A DNA stretch of 57,431 bases from an uncultured Sphingomonas sp. (GCF_937871615.1 NZ_CALMPA010000001.1:1-57431), one strand, 5' to 3'. Positions 44,281 to 53,610 are shown, counted from the first letter of the stretch. Numbers and translations are program-made. The notes: generated by a model not told the origin, from the letters alone.

Positions 44281-45594
44281 ATGATTATCCGTTCCGCGCT
44301 TGCCACGCTCGCGCTGTTGCTCGCCACCGCCGCGACGAGCCCCGCCGAACAGAAGATGCGCGCATCGGTAACGGTGGACGCAGCCCGCAACGAGGCGCTG
44401 CTCGAACGGCTGGTGAAGCAGAATTCGGGCACGCTCAATCTGCCGGGGGTGACGGCGGTGGGCGAGATGATGCGCGGCGAGCTTGCCGCGCTGGGCTTTG
44501 ACGTGAAATGGATCGACATGCGCGCGACGGGCCGCGCCGGGCATATCGTCGCGACGCACATCGGCAACGGGCGCGGCAGGCGCATCCTGCTGATCGGCCA
44601 CCTCGATACGGTGTTCGAGCCATCCAGCCCCTTCACCGGCTTCAGGCGCGAGGGCAGCCGCGCGATCGGGCCGGGCGTGGGCGACGACAAGGGCGGGCTG
44701 GTCGTGATCGTCGCCGCGCTGCGCGCGATGAAGGCGGCGGGCACGCTGAAGGATGCCGATATCAAGGTGGTGCTGACCGGCGACGAGGAACGCGCCGGCA
44801 CGCCACAGGATGCCGCGCGACGCGATCTGATCGAGGCGGGCAAATGGGCCGATGTCGCGCTGGAATATGAAAATGTCGCGACCGAGAACGGCACGGATTA
44901 CGCCACCGTCGCGCGGCGCGGATCGCTGACGTGGGAAATAGTCGCAAATGGCAAAACAGGCCATTCGAGCGGGGTGTTCGGCAGCACGCTCGGCTATGGC
45001 GCGATCTACGAACTGGCGCGCATCCTCGATACGTTCCGCCGCGAGCTGCCCGAAAAGAACCTCACCTATAACGTCGGCGTGATGGCCGGCGGCACCCCGG
45101 CGGCGATGGACGCGGCGGGCCTTGTCGCGACGGGCACCGGCAAGCCGAATATCGTCGCATCCGATGCGGTGGCACGCGGCGATCTGCGCGCGCTCACCCC
45201 CGAGCAGGAGGCGCGGATACGCGGGCGGATGCAGGAAATCGTGGGCCAGCATCTGCCGGGAACCCAGGCGACGATCGCCTTTTTCGAAGGCTATCCGACG
45301 ATGCCGCCGACCAACGCCAATCGCGCGCTGCTGGGCGAGCTTAACCGCGTCAACCGCGATCTGGGGCTCCCGGAAATGCCGGAATATGATCCCTCGCGCC
45401 GGGGCGCCGCGGATTCGAGCTTCGTCGCGGCGGACGCGGTGACGATGGGCGGCCTGGGCGCGTCGGGCGGCAATTCGCACGCCGATGGCGAGTGGGTCGA
45501 TCTCGCCAGCCTGCCGCGACAGGCGTTGCGCAGCGCCGCGCTGATAAGCCGGCTCGCCGCCCGCCCGCGCACCGTTCAATCCCTGAAGCGATAG
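44281..45594 (+). CDS. Secreted M20-family zinc metallopeptidase (carboxypeptidase G2-like)
   Basis: A 437-residue M20 peptidase with a signal peptide (IIRSALATLALLLATAATSPAEQ). The metal and catalytic elements are GHLDTVFEPSSPF (His-x-Asp), GPGVGDDKGGLVV (bridging Asp), TGDEERAGTPQDAARRD (Glu-Glu), and GKTGHSSGVFG (substrate His). It resembles periplasmic glutamate carboxypeptidases; a substrate such as an N-acyl-amino acid or peptide is an inference. ATG 44281 is taken because the signal peptide starts there, with GGGGG upstream. Its 3-prime end overlaps the antisense small gene by 19 bases. Confidence 0.9.
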   Translation: MIIRSALATLALLLATAATSPAEQKMRASVTVDAARNEALLERLVKQNSGTLNLPGVTAVGEMMRGELAALGFDVKWIDMRATGRAGHIVATHIGNGRGRRILLIGHLDTVFEPSSPFTGFRREGSRAIGPGVGDDKGGLVVIVAALRAMKAAGTLKDADIKVVLTGDEERAGTPQDAARRDLIEAGKWADVALEYENVATENGTDYATVARRGSLTWEIVANGKTGHSSGVFGSTLGYGAIYELARILDTFRRELPEKNLTYNVGVMAGGTPAAMDAAGLVATGTGKPNIVASDAVARGDLRALTPEQEARIRGRMQEIVGQHLPGTQATIAFFEGYPTMPPTNANRALLGELNRVNRDLGLPEMPEYDPSRRGAADSSFVAADAVTMGGLGASGGNSHADGEWVDLASLPRQALRSAALISRLAARPRTVQSLKR

Positions 45595-45728
45595 CCGATG
45601 ACGACACCGCACGCGAACGCGACGAGCAGCGCGAGGCTCACCCGCCCGTGCGGATCCTCCCAGCCGAAATAATCCGCGCCGAATGCGAACAGCGCGATGA
45701 ACAAAGCCGTGGCGATACCTGAGATCAT
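45576..45728 (-). CDS. 50-residue two-segment membrane protein, unknown
   Basis: Small protein MISGIATALFIALFAFGADYF, then VSLALLVAFACGVVIGYRF: two hydrophobic stretches around a WEDPHGR turn. ATG 45728 has GAGGA upstream. It lies antisense to, and overlaps by 19 bases, the end of the M20 peptidase gene. No recognisable family. Confidence 0.55.
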   Translation of the reverse strand: MISGIATALFIALFAFGADYFGWEDPHGRVSLALLVAFACGVVIGYRFRD

Positions 45729-45862
45729 ACTACGATCCTCACTCCCACGCGCGCGATCATCGCAGAACATGGTTGATTTTGAGTAACCGCGTATCCGGCG
45801 ACGCGATCAGGTTCGGCAGCGCGAGGTTGCGGCGCGGCGCGCGCTACGGCATAGGCGCGGGC

Positions 45863-46101
45863 ATGAAGCTCCGCATCCATGTGACGCTCAAGCCCGGCGT
45901 GCTCGATCCGCAGGGCAAGGCGATCGAACACGCCCTTGCCGGCCTTGGCTTTTCCGGGATCAACGACGCCCGCGTCGGCAAGCTGATCGAGCTGGACGTC
46001 GCCGATTCGACCGACGATTCGGCGATCGACGCGATGTGCCGCCAGCTCCTCGCCAACACGGTGATCGAAAATTATCGCATCGAGCATCTGGAGCCGGCAA
46101 A

Positions 46102-46105
<4 letters not shown>
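45863..46105 (+). CDS. purS: Phosphoribosylformylglycinamidine synthase subunit PurS
   Basis: An 80-residue small subunit of the three-part FGAM synthase (PurL/PurQ/PurS). Start [20 protein letters not shown] and the later [19 protein letters not shown] are typical of PurS. ATG 45863 is chosen because the family starts there; the in-frame reading upstream is Arg-rich. It overlaps purQ by ATGA. purL is not in the window. Confidence 0.93.
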
Positions 46106-46767
<662 letters not shown>

Positions 46768-46775
46768 CAGCCTCC

Positions 46776-46922
46776 CTGTAAAGCCCCTCCCCTCATCTTC
46801 TTCTCCTCTCCCTTGAACAAGGGAAGGGTCGGGGGTGGGTTGGCCCGCGGGAATACCGGCGCACCTGCCTCATACCCACCCGCCCCCAGCCCCTCCCTTC
46901 ATCAGGGAGGGGAGCCAAGGGA
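46776..46922. repeat. Composite GC-rich repeat with two hairpins between purQ and nadA
   Basis: The hairpin TCCCTT GAAC AAGGGA (46809-46824) and the hairpin CCCCTCCCT TCATC AGGGAGGGG (46890-46912) flank imperfectly inverted G-rich and C-rich tracts (46825-46840 and 46876-46893). The CCCCTCCC/GGGAGGGG core resembles the pair at 18586-18670, so it is probably a dispersed genomic repeat. It may also act as a terminator for both convergent genes. Confidence 0.7.
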
Positions 46923-46942
46923 AAGTAGGCGGTTACCGGCGG

Positions 46943-47929
46943 TTACCGCTTCGGGCCGAGATCGCCCAGCCCCACCGTGCCGCTCGCCATCGCCAGCATC
47001 GCATCGAGGCTCTTTTTCGCGCCGAGCCGTAATTCCTCGTCCATCTCGATGCGCGGCGCCAGATCGCGCAGCGCGACGTAGAGCTTCTCCATCGTGTTGA
47101 GCGCCATATACGGGCAGATATTGCAATTGCAGTTGCCGTCCGCGCCGGGCGCGCCGATGAACTTCTTGCCCGGCAGCGCCTTTTCCATCTGGTGGATGAT
47201 ATGCGGCTCGGTCGCGACGATCAGCGTGTCGCCCGCGAACGACCGGGCATATTCGAGGATGCCGCTGGTCGAGCCGACATAATCGGCATGATCGAGGATC
47301 ACCGCCGGGCATTCGGGATGCGCGGCGATCGGCGCGGCGGGATGCTCGGCGCGCAGCTTGAGCAACTCGGTTTCGCTGAACGCCTCATGGACGATGCACA
47401 CGCCCGGCCACAGGATCAGATCGCGCCCCGTCTTGCGCGCGAGATAGCCGCCAAGGTTGCGATCGGGGCCGAAGATCACCTTCTGATCCTTGGGGATCTG
47501 CGCCAGAATCTTTTCCGCCGAAGACGAGGTGACGATCACGTCGGACAGCGCCTTCACCGCCGCCGAGCAGTTGATATAGGTCAGTGCGATCGCATCCGGG
47601 TGCTGCGCGCGGAACGCGGCGAACTGATCGGGCGGGCAGCTATCCTCAAGGCTGCACCCGGCATCCATATCGGGCAGCACGACGATCTTGTCCGGCGACA
47701 GGATCTTCGCCGTTTCCGCCATGAAGCGCACCCCGCAAAAGGCGATGACATCGGCGTCCGTCGCCTGCGCCTTGCGGCTCAAATCAAGGCTGTCGCCGAC
47801 AAAATCGGCGAGATCCTGAATCTCCGGCTTCTGATAATAATGCGCGAGGATGACGGCGTTGCGCTCCTTGCGGAGGCGTTCGATCTCGGCGCGCAAATCC
47901 AGGCCGCGCAAATTGGTGGGCTGTTCCAT
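46943..47929 (-). CDS. nadA: Quinolinate synthase NadA
   Basis: A 328-residue [4Fe-4S] enzyme making quinolinate from iminoaspartate and dihydroxyacetone phosphate for NAD synthesis. The three cluster Cys are seen in LTYINCSAAVKALSD, AHPECPAVIL and CNCNICPYMALNTMEK. HYYQKPEIQDLADFVGDS gives the conserved N-terminal motif, and FGPDRNLGGYLAR and MDEELRLGAKKSLDAML are present. No nadB or nadC is adjacent. It follows a membrane-protein gene on the same strand with a 32-base gap. Confidence 0.96.
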   Translation of the reverse strand: MEQPTNLRGLDLRAEIERLRKERNAVILAHYYQKPEIQDLADFVGDSLDLSRKAQATDADVIAFCGVRFMAETAKILSPDKIVVLPDMDAGCSLEDSCPPDQFAAFRAQHPDAIALTYINCSAAVKALSDVIVTSSSAEKILAQIPKDQKVIFGPDRNLGGYLARKTGRDLILWPGVCIVHEAFSETELLKLRAEHPAAPIAAHPECPAVILDHADYVGSTSGILEYARSFAGDTLIVATEPHIIHQMEKALPGKKFIGAPGADGNCNCNICPYMALNTMEKLYVALRDLAPRIEMDEELRLGAKKSLDAMLAMASGTVGLGDLGPKR

Positions 47930-47961
47930 GCCCTGTCAGATGGACCGCCCGGCCCTCGCAA

Positions 47962-48726
47962 TCAAGGGAATGGCGGATATGCCAGCGGCGGAATTTGCGC
48001 CCCGACCGTGCCCTCGACCAGCGCGCCATAGAGCGACAGCGCCATCGCCGAGGTGGCAGCGACCTCCATCAGCAACTGGTTGGCGAGAAGCACGCCCATC
48101 CCCCACCACCACGCCGGATGAACGCGCCCGGCGCTGCGCTGATCGTGGATCGCCCCGGCGAGCGGGAACAGCATCACCCCCGCGAAAACCGCCCATGCCG
48201 CCCATGGGATCAGCAGCGGACCGGGCAGCAGCCGCCCGAACGCCGGCGCGGTCAGCCCCGCCATCGCGCACGCCATCAGCCGGCGATGCCAGTCACTCTG
48301 GCGGCGCATCGCCAACCCCGCGGCGAACAGCCCCGCGAAGCAGAGGACGGTGAGCGAATCCATCACCACGAAATAGAGCGGGCGGAAGAACGGCGGCACG
48401 CGCCCCTCGCGCACCAGCCGCAGCGTGACGGTGATGCCCAGCACCACCATCACCGATGCCCAGCCGACCCCGATCCAGCCGATCCGGCGATGCAGCGCGA
48501 CATTGCCGGTGAACACCAGCGTGTTTTGCAGCAGATAGAAGAACGTCCAGCCGAAGAAGACGAAGGCATGGGCATGGATGATGAGCGGCGCGGCAAAGGT
48601 CGATCGCACCATCGCGAACTGCATCACGAATCCCGCGATGAGCGTCACCGTCATCGCCACCGCAAGAAAGAAGAAGAACCGCCGATCCCCGGCGATATCG
48701 AAACGGACCGAAGCGCTCGTCGCCAC
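47962..48726 (-). CDS. Seven-segment membrane protein, possibly heme-related, unknown
   Basis: A 254-residue integral membrane protein with about seven hydrophobic helices. Conserved-looking His residues lie in PLIIHAHAFVFFGWTFFYLL, VALHRRIGWIGVGWASVMV and SDWHRRLMACAMAGL, a spacing reminiscent of DUF2306-like membrane proteins. Heme binding is a guess. Start GTG 48726 has GGGGGAGG upstream. It precedes nadA but no functional link is clear. Confidence 0.75.
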   Translation of the reverse strand: MATSASVRFDIAGDRRFFFFLAVAMTVTLIAGFVMQFAMVRSTFAAPLIIHAHAFVFFGWTFFYLLQNTLVFTGNVALHRRIGWIGVGWASVMVVLGITVTLRLVREGRVPPFFRPLYFVVMDSLTVLCFAGLFAAGLAMRRQSDWHRRLMACAMAGLTAPAFGRLLPGPLLIPWAAWAVFAGVMLFPLAGAIHDQRSAGRVHPAWWWGMGVLLANQLLMEVAATSAMALSLYGALVEGTVGAQIPPLAYPPFP

Positions 48727-48812
48727 CGCTTGCCTCCCCCAAGAAGCCGATAGACTGCGCGACCGTTTTTTTTATCTTGTACGTGGGCTTATATCTCAGT
48801 CGCGCAGCGCGC

Positions 48813-49511
48813 TCAACGCCTGTTGCTGAGCACCTCCTCCAGGCTGCGGCTGACATCCCAATGTTCGTCGCTGCGGATCGGATCGTCCGCGAAGCGCACG
48901 TTCACGGTAGCGTCGATCCCGGCGGCCCTGAGCGGCATGGCGAAGCTGCGCTCCACCGCGCGACGGGTGGCGTCCTTCGCCATGTTCATCATCGGGGCGG
49001 CGCGCGCCTGGCGCAGCAATTCGGCCTGCCCCGCGTTCCGGTTCGCCGCATCCAGCGTCTCGCGCGCCGGAGTGAGCGCCATCAGCACGCCGCCCGAGCC
49101 ATAACTGCGGATCGCATCGAGGTCGATCGCCGGCGCGGTCACCTCCACGGCGGGCAGGCGCACCGACAGCGTCTTCGTGGCCGCGTCCCACGCCACGTCG
49201 CGCTGCGAGAGGCGACCGAGATCGACCTCGTAGCGCACCATGCCGGGCATGATCGTCGTGCGTTCCGCGCTCAACCCGAATTGCGATTGCTTCGAGGTGA
49301 CGACCGCGACGAACCGCGCCGCGAAAGCCGAAAGCCTGTTCTGCTCGCGCAACCCCGCCAAACTCCCGCTGGCGATTGTCGTCGGATCGGGCGTGAGGCG
49401 CGCGGCGACATAGCGTTGCGCGAGCCACCAGCCGCCGCCCGCGAGCAGCAGCAGGATCGCCAGCGCCGCGAGAAAATCGACCGCGAACGGCCTTACGCGA
49501 CGTTCCGCCAT
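48813..49511 (-). CDS. DUF4230 membrane-anchored protein
   Basis: A 232-residue protein with one N-terminal membrane segment (FLAALAILLLLAGGGWWLAQRY) and a periplasmic DUF4230 domain: ARFVAVVTSKQSQFGLSAERT, MVRYEVDLGRLSQRDVAWD and LSVRLPAVEVTAPAIDLDAI. The helical C-terminus includes LRQARAAPMMNMAKDATRRA. Function of the family is unknown. Its 5-prime end overlaps the MBL-fold gene by 19 bases, indicating a tight operon. Confidence 0.85.
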   Translation of the reverse strand: MAERRVRPFAVDFLAALAILLLLAGGGWWLAQRYVAARLTPDPTTIASGSLAGLREQNRLSAFAARFVAVVTSKQSQFGLSAERTTIMPGMVRYEVDLGRLSQRDVAWDAATKTLSVRLPAVEVTAPAIDLDAIRSYGSGGVLMALTPARETLDAANRNAGQAELLRQARAAPMMNMAKDATRRAVERSFAMPLRAAGIDATVNVRFADDPIRSDEHWDVSRSLEEVLSNRR

Positions 49512-50350
49512 ATCCCTGCTTCCGACGCGATGACGCCGCGCCGCTCAAGATCGACGAGATGCGCCAGCACCGATTGCTCCGCCGCGCCAACCAGGCGCCG
49601 GTCGATCCCGACATACATTTTCTCGACCATCGCCGGCACCGCGCCCGTACCCTCGCCGATCAGCCGCAGGATCTGCCCCTCGCGCTGCTTGCGATGGCCG
49701 AGCAGCCCGCGCACCAGCCGCTGCGGCTTTTCCACCGCCTCGCCATGGCCGGGATAATAGACCCGATCGTCCCGCTTCATCAGCTTTTCGAGGCTCGCCA
49801 TATAGGCGCTCATGTCCCCATCCGGGGGCGAGACAACGCTGGTCGACCAGCCCATCACATGATCGCCGGAAAACAACGCCCTGGTTTCCAGCAGCGCGAA
49901 GGCGAGATGGTTGGATGTGTGGCCCGGCGTCGCGATCGTCTCCAGCGTCCAGCCTTCACCCGTGACGCGATCGCCCTCCGCCAGCACGCGATCGGGGGCG
50001 TAATCCGCGTCGAACGCCGCATCGGCGCGGGGAACGTCGCTCGACACATGGAAGGGCGCCGCCCCGACGATCGGCGCGCCCGTTTCCGCCTTCAGCCGGA
50101 TCGCCGCGGGCGAATGATCGCGGTGATGGTGGGTGATGACGATCGCGCAGACCGGACGCCCCGCGATCGCCGCAAGCAACGCCGCGTGATGCGCCGCGTC
50201 CGCCGGGCCGGGGTCTATCACCGCGAGATCGCGGGCGCCGACGATATGCGTCTGCGTGCCGGTGAAGGTATAGGGCGACGGATTGGGCGCAAGAACCCGC
50301 GTAACGAGCGGTTCGAGCGCGATCGCGATGCCGGTCGGTGGCTCGTCCAT
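49493..50350 (-). CDS. MBL-fold metallo-hydrolase (LACTB2-like)
   Basis: A 285-residue metallo-beta-lactamase-fold hydrolase. The metal motif is THHHRDHSPAA, followed by GHTSNHLAF, FSGDHVMGW and the terminal His YYPGHGEAV. A winged-helix-like C-terminus (EQSVLAHLVDLERRGVIA) matches LACTB2-type proteins. It should hydrolyse an ester, thioester or phosphodiester; no evidence makes it an antibiotic resistance enzyme. ATG 50350 (MDEPPTGIAI) is chosen; starts at 50380 and 50398 would add a basic extension. Confidence 0.88.
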   Translation of the reverse strand: MDEPPTGIAIALEPLVTRVLAPNPSPYTFTGTQTHIVGARDLAVIDPGPADAAHHAALLAAIAGRPVCAIVITHHHRDHSPAAIRLKAETGAPIVGAAPFHVSSDVPRADAAFDADYAPDRVLAEGDRVTGEGWTLETIATPGHTSNHLAFALLETRALFSGDHVMGWSTSVVSPPDGDMSAYMASLEKLMKRDDRVYYPGHGEAVEKPQRLVRGLLGHRKQREGQILRLIGEGTGAVPAMVEKMYVGIDRRLVGAAEQSVLAHLVDLERRGVIASEAGIWRNVA

Positions 50351-50459
50351 CCGCGCGAGATGGCGGCTGAACGCCCGCATGGCAAGGGAAAGCGGCACAA
50401 AACGGCCGGCCCCACCTTATGCGGTGATGACCGGCCGACCGGCTCCTCCCCCGGTGCGA

Positions 50460-52055
50460 TCAATCCTTGCCCGGCTCGTCCCGCGCCATTTCGGCGATGT
50501 GCCGATCGAACTCGGCAAGCGTTTCGCGGCGCGCGTCTTCGGGCATGTTGCGGTTCGCCGCGATCGAGGCGCGGGCGGCGCGCAACCCGGCGATCGCGCC
50601 GGCCATCGCCTGATGCCTGATCGCCACCGTATCGACCGCCGCCATCCGCGCGTCGATCCTCGCGCGCCGCTCCCCCTCCGCGTCCGCGCGGGGAATACGG
50701 TCCGTGCAGATCACCACGGTGGGATGGCCGTTCTCGCTGCCGCGCATCGTCATCCGCGCATCGCCGCCACCGTCTCCGCAATCACGTGACACCACCGACG
50801 GCGCGGCGGCCAGGGCGCGCGAGACGCGGCGATCAATCTCCGCGCGTGACGGCGGCGCGGGTGGTGCGGGTGGCGCCCGCATCATGTCAGGTGTCGGCGG
50901 GATCGGGGGCTGCGGCGGGATCGGGGCGGGATGGTCCGCGATATAGGCGTCTGCGTCCGCGCCTTCATAAACCTGCGTTTCGCCATCGCGATGGATCACC
51001 ACGCGGTGCGCGCGCTCGCCCGGCGCGGCAGGCACGGGCACCGGCAATGGCGGCGGGGGACGCAGCAGGTCGGCCGGCCGGATCGCGTCGATATCCACCC
51101 CGGTGGCGCGCACCACGCCAGCGCGCATCTTCGCGGCGGTGGCGGTGCCCGTGGCGGTGATGCCGAGCGCGGCGGCGCCCAGCGCGGCGATGCTCACCGT
51201 GCCGGCAAGGATGCGGGCGCGGGTGGCGGGTGTCGAAAGCATCCGCAACCTCCCCTTCAAATCATCGACATTGTGCAGATGGCAGGCGGCGGCAATCGCC
51301 CCGCCATGCGCCGCCTTGACGATGGCGCAAGCGTAAGCGTGCCGCTCGGCGGCGCTGCGCCCGGCGAGCACGCGCGCGTCGTTCGCCATCTCCTGATCGG
51401 CGCGATAGGCGCGGAAGGCGAACCAGGCGAGCGGGTTGAACCAATGCAGCGCGAGCACCGCCAGCGCGATCCAATTGGCGATCAGATCGCCGCGCGCATG
51501 GTGGCCGAGTTCATGCGCCAGCGCCAGTTCGCGCTCGCTTTCGTCATAGCGGCCAGCGAAATCGCGCGGGAAGGCGACGAAACGCCGCACGATCCCGAAG
51601 GCAAGCGGACCAGCCGCCGCCGGGCTGGAGACGATCGTGACGCCGCCGAGCGTATCGAGCGGGGTCGCGGCGGCCAGCAGCCGGCGGCGGAAACGGACAT
51701 AAGCGGCGCATTGCCAGGCGATGAAGCCAAACGCCCCCACCCCCCAGGCGATCACCGCCGCGCCGCCGATCAGCGCGGCGAAATCGCGCCCGGCGGGCAG
51801 ATCGACGCCAGCGGCGGGCAGGATCATCCACGACACCTGCCGCCCCATATCGCCAAGCGGCGCGGCGATCGGCGGCACCATCCCGTCCCGCAACGTCGCG
51901 GGGAGCGGCGGCAACACCAGCCGCAGCACCGGCAGCAGCCACAGCGCATAAGCCACCGGCGCGCCGAACGCGCGGCGCACGGGAATGCGGATCGCCAGCA
52001 CCAGCGCGATCAGCACGGCCGAAGCGATCAACGCTTCCACCGCCCAGCCGATCAT
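50460..52055 (-). CDS. M56 (BlaR1-type) membrane metalloprotease without a penicillin-binding domain
   Basis: A 531-residue integral membrane zinc peptidase. Membrane segments flank the HEXXH motif in ALAHELGHHARGDL (about residue 190), followed by LHWFNPLAWFAFRAYRADQEM. After a further hydrophobic segment (GTVSIAALGAAALGITATG) comes a Pro-rich periplasmic region (PPQPPIPP and PAPPAPPSR) and an alpha-helical tail. The C-terminal penicillin-sensor domain of classical BlaR1 is missing. It is translationally coupled to the BlaI-like repressor by an ATGA overlap, and probably cleaves it or a protein relieving it. Confidence 0.9.
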   Translation of the reverse strand: MIGWAVEALIASAVLIALVLAIRIPVRRAFGAPVAYALWLLPVLRLVLPPLPATLRDGMVPPIAAPLGDMGRQVSWMILPAAGVDLPAGRDFAALIGGAAVIAWGVGAFGFIAWQCAAYVRFRRRLLAAATPLDTLGGVTIVSSPAAAGPLAFGIVRRFVAFPRDFAGRYDESERELALAHELGHHARGDLIANWIALAVLALHWFNPLAWFAFRAYRADQEMANDARVLAGRSAAERHAYACAIVKAAHGGAIAAACHLHNVDDLKGRLRMLSTPATRARILAGTVSIAALGAAALGITATGTATAAKMRAGVVRATGVDIDAIRPADLLRPPPPLPVPVPAAPGERAHRVVIHRDGETQVYEGADADAYIADHPAPIPPQPPIPPTPDMMRAPPAPPAPPSRAEIDRRVSRALAAAPSVVSRDCGDGGGDARMTMRGSENGHPTVVICTDRIPRADAEGERRARIDARMAAVDTVAIRHQAMAGAIAGLRAARASIAANRNMPEDARRETLAEFDRHIAEMARDEPGKD

Positions 52056-52420
52056 TGCTTCAGCGCCTTCAGCAGCGCCTCGATCTCGGCGATGTCCTGT
52101 GCGGAAAGTTCATCACGCTCGGCGAGATGCGCGACCAGCGGGGTGAGCTTGCCACCGAACAGCCGGTCGATCAGCCGGCGCGATTCACCGGAAACATAAT
52201 CGCCGCGCTGGACGGCGGGGCGATAAAGATAACGCCGGCCATCCTCCTCATGCGAGACCGCGCTCTTGGCGAGCAGCCGGCCAAGCAGGGTCTTGACGGT
52301 GTTGACGCTCCAGCCGCGATCGGGGCCGACGCGCTCGGCCACCTCCTGCGCGGTGAGCGGGGATTCATCCCACAGCACCTCCATCACGGCATGTTCGGCA
52401 TCGCTGATCCGCTCGGCCAC
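52052..52420 (-). CDS. BlaI/MecI/CopY-family repressor
   Basis: A 122-residue winged-helix repressor: ISDAEHAVMEVLWDESPLTAQEVAE, then WSVNTVKTLLGRLLAKSAVSHEEDGRRYLYRP is the typical BlaI wing region, and the C-terminal helices mediate dimerisation. The GTG at 52420 has AGAGGA about 9 bases upstream; GTG 52438 would move the start into the operator. It overlaps the M56 gene start. An extended palindrome at 52439-52477 is the likely autoregulatory operator. Confidence 0.92.
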   Translation of the reverse strand: MAERISDAEHAVMEVLWDESPLTAQEVAERVGPDRGWSVNTVKTLLGRLLAKSAVSHEEDGRRYLYRPAVQRGDYVSGESRRLIDRLFGGKLTPLVAHLAERDELSAQDIAEIEALLKALKQ

Positions 52421-52438
52421 GATTCGGCATCCTCTCAC

Positions 52439-52477
52439 TGACTACGCATGTGATTGCACCGATTACACTTGTGGTCA
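52439..52477. promoter_or_regulatory. Extended palindromic operator before the BlaI-like gene
   Basis: A 39-base imperfect palindrome with 12 of 19 matched positions, starting TGACTAC and ending GTGGTCA, with inner TGT and ACA elements as in BlaI/MecI operators. It abuts the repressor start and may overlap its promoter. Confidence 0.5.
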
Positions 52478-52654
52478 ATAGCGCGGTCAAATGAAGCGAA
52501 AAGTGTCGGGGAAATTTACAGCCGGCAATCAATGCGAAATCGCGTTAACCATTGCGCAGCCCGATTTTGCTACGATTCATTGCGGCTGGCACGCGCGCTG
52601 CATCGTGATTGGGGCACCGAGCGTTAAAGTCCAAAACGCTTCAGCAGGGTGGGT

Positions 52655-52681
52655 GCGTCGCTTCTTTCGATCTCGCGACGC
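52655..52681 (-). terminator. Hairpin downstream of grxD
   Basis: GCGTCGC (52655-52661) and GCGACGC (52675-52681) form a 7-base stem, 16 bases beyond the grxD stop, with a 13-base loop. There is no clear T run. The rest of 52478-52654 shows no gene and is AT-richer than the surroundings. Confidence 0.45.
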
Positions 52682-52696
52682 CCCGCCCTCACCCGG

Positions 52697-53023
52697 TCAT
52701 TCAGCCTTGGCCGAGCCTTCGAACAATTCAGCCAGTTCGCCCGACTCGTACATTTCCATCATGATGTCCGAGCCGCCGACGAATTCGCCGCCGACATAGA
52801 GCTGCGGGATGGTCGGCCAGTCCGAATAGGCCTTGATCCCCTGGCGGATGCCCTGATCCTGCAACACGTCGACGCTTTCGAATTCGACATTGAGATGCTG
52901 GAGGATCGCCACCGCGCGGCTGGAAAAGCCGCATTGCGGGAAAAGCGGGCTGCCCTTCATGAACAGCACCACGGGATTGTTCTTCACCACCGCATCGATG
53001 CGGGCCTGCACGTCTTCGCTCAT
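52697..53023 (-). CDS. grxD: Monothiol glutaredoxin Grx4/GrxD
   Basis: A 108-residue CGFS glutaredoxin that carries [2Fe-2S] clusters with BolA. The active motif is QCGFSSRAV (Cys31), with VLFMKGSPLFPQ before it, WPTIPQLYVGGEFVGGSDI as the glutathione and cis-Pro region, and ELAELFEGS at the end. It lies directly downstream of a bolA gene, the usual partner arrangement, and the two proteins probably form a cluster-binding complex. Confidence 0.95.
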   Translation of the reverse strand: MSEDVQARIDAVVKNNPVVLFMKGSPLFPQCGFSSRAVAILQHLNVEFESVDVLQDQGIRQGIKAYSDWPTIPQLYVGGEFVGGSDIMMEMYESGELAELFEGSAKAE

Positions 53024-53051
53024 CGCCGGTTCCTCAATAAATCGCTCGCCG

Positions 53052-53285
53052 TTATTTCGGAACGGCGGTGGTAAGCTGCAAGGCGTGGAGGACGCCGCCC
53101 ATGCGGTCGCCGAGAGCCGTATAGACCGCCTGATGCTGCTTCACGCGCGACAGCCCCGTGAACGACGCGCTGACGACGCGCGCCGCATAATGATCGCCAT
53201 CGCCGGCGAGATCGGTGATCTCCACCTCCGCATCGGGAATCCCCGCCCGGATCAGTTGGGCGATGTCGTCAGCCGCCATCGGCAT
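53052..53285 (-). CDS. bolA: BolA-family iron-sulfur partner
   Basis: A 77-residue BolA/IbaG-like protein. The conserved core is DGDHYAARVVSASFTGLSRVKQHQAVYTALGDRM, including the helix-turn-like VKQHQAVY and the cluster-ligand His candidates. ATG 53285 is one base after the stop of the DUF1476 gene (coupled); ATG 53279 is also possible. It lies 28 bases before grxD. Confidence 0.92.
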   Translation of the reverse strand: MPMAADDIAQLIRAGIPDAEVEITDLAGDGDHYAARVVSASFTGLSRVKQHQAVYTALGDRMGGVLHALQLTTAVPK

Positions 53286-53286
53286 G

Positions 53287-53610
53287 TTATTGCGCTTCCA
53301 TCAACTGGCGGCGCGCCTCGACCGATTGCTCCTCAAGCGCGCGGCGCACGGCGGCTTCGTCGATATCGACCCCCGCGGCGGTGAGATCGCCGAGCAGCTT
53401 GCGCACCACATCATCGTCGCCCGCTTCTTCCAGATCGGCGTGGATAACCGTCTTGCCATAGGAATCCGCTTCCGCCGGCGTCAGTTTCATCAAATTCGCC
53501 GCCCACTGGCCGACAAGGCGATTGCGCCGCGCGACAACACGAAAGGCCATTTCCTCGTCGCGCGCGAACTTGGACTCGAAAGCGCGCTCGCGATCGTTGA
53601 AGGTGGTCAT
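53287..53610 (-). CDS. ATP synthase zeta-type inhibitor (DUF1476)
   Basis: A 107-residue protein of the DUF1476 family, the zeta subunit that inhibits F1-ATPase in alphaproteobacteria such as Paracoccus. Start TTFNDRERAFESKFARDEE, with the F-A-R-D-E element typical of the inhibitory N-terminal helix, and KTVIHADLEEAGDDDVVRK. ATG 53610 has GGGAGCAG upstream. It precedes bolA by one base, in a three-gene unit with grxD. Confidence 0.9.
   Translation of the reverse strand: MTTFNDRERAFESKFARDEEMAFRVVARRNRLVGQWAANLMKLTPAEADSYGKTVIHADLEEAGDDDVVRKLLGDLTAAGVDIDEAAVRRALEEQSVEARRQLMEAQ

Noticed and set aside
48755-48807. CTGCGCGAC/GTCGCGCAG inverted repeat around a T-rich segment
   Set aside because: The 9-base arms are 35 bases apart with a long unpaired loop, so I could not decide on a terminator or an operator.
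52491-52799. 102-codon plus-strand frame antisense to grxD
   Set aside because: Half of it lies opposite grxD and the rest has no family features; no support.
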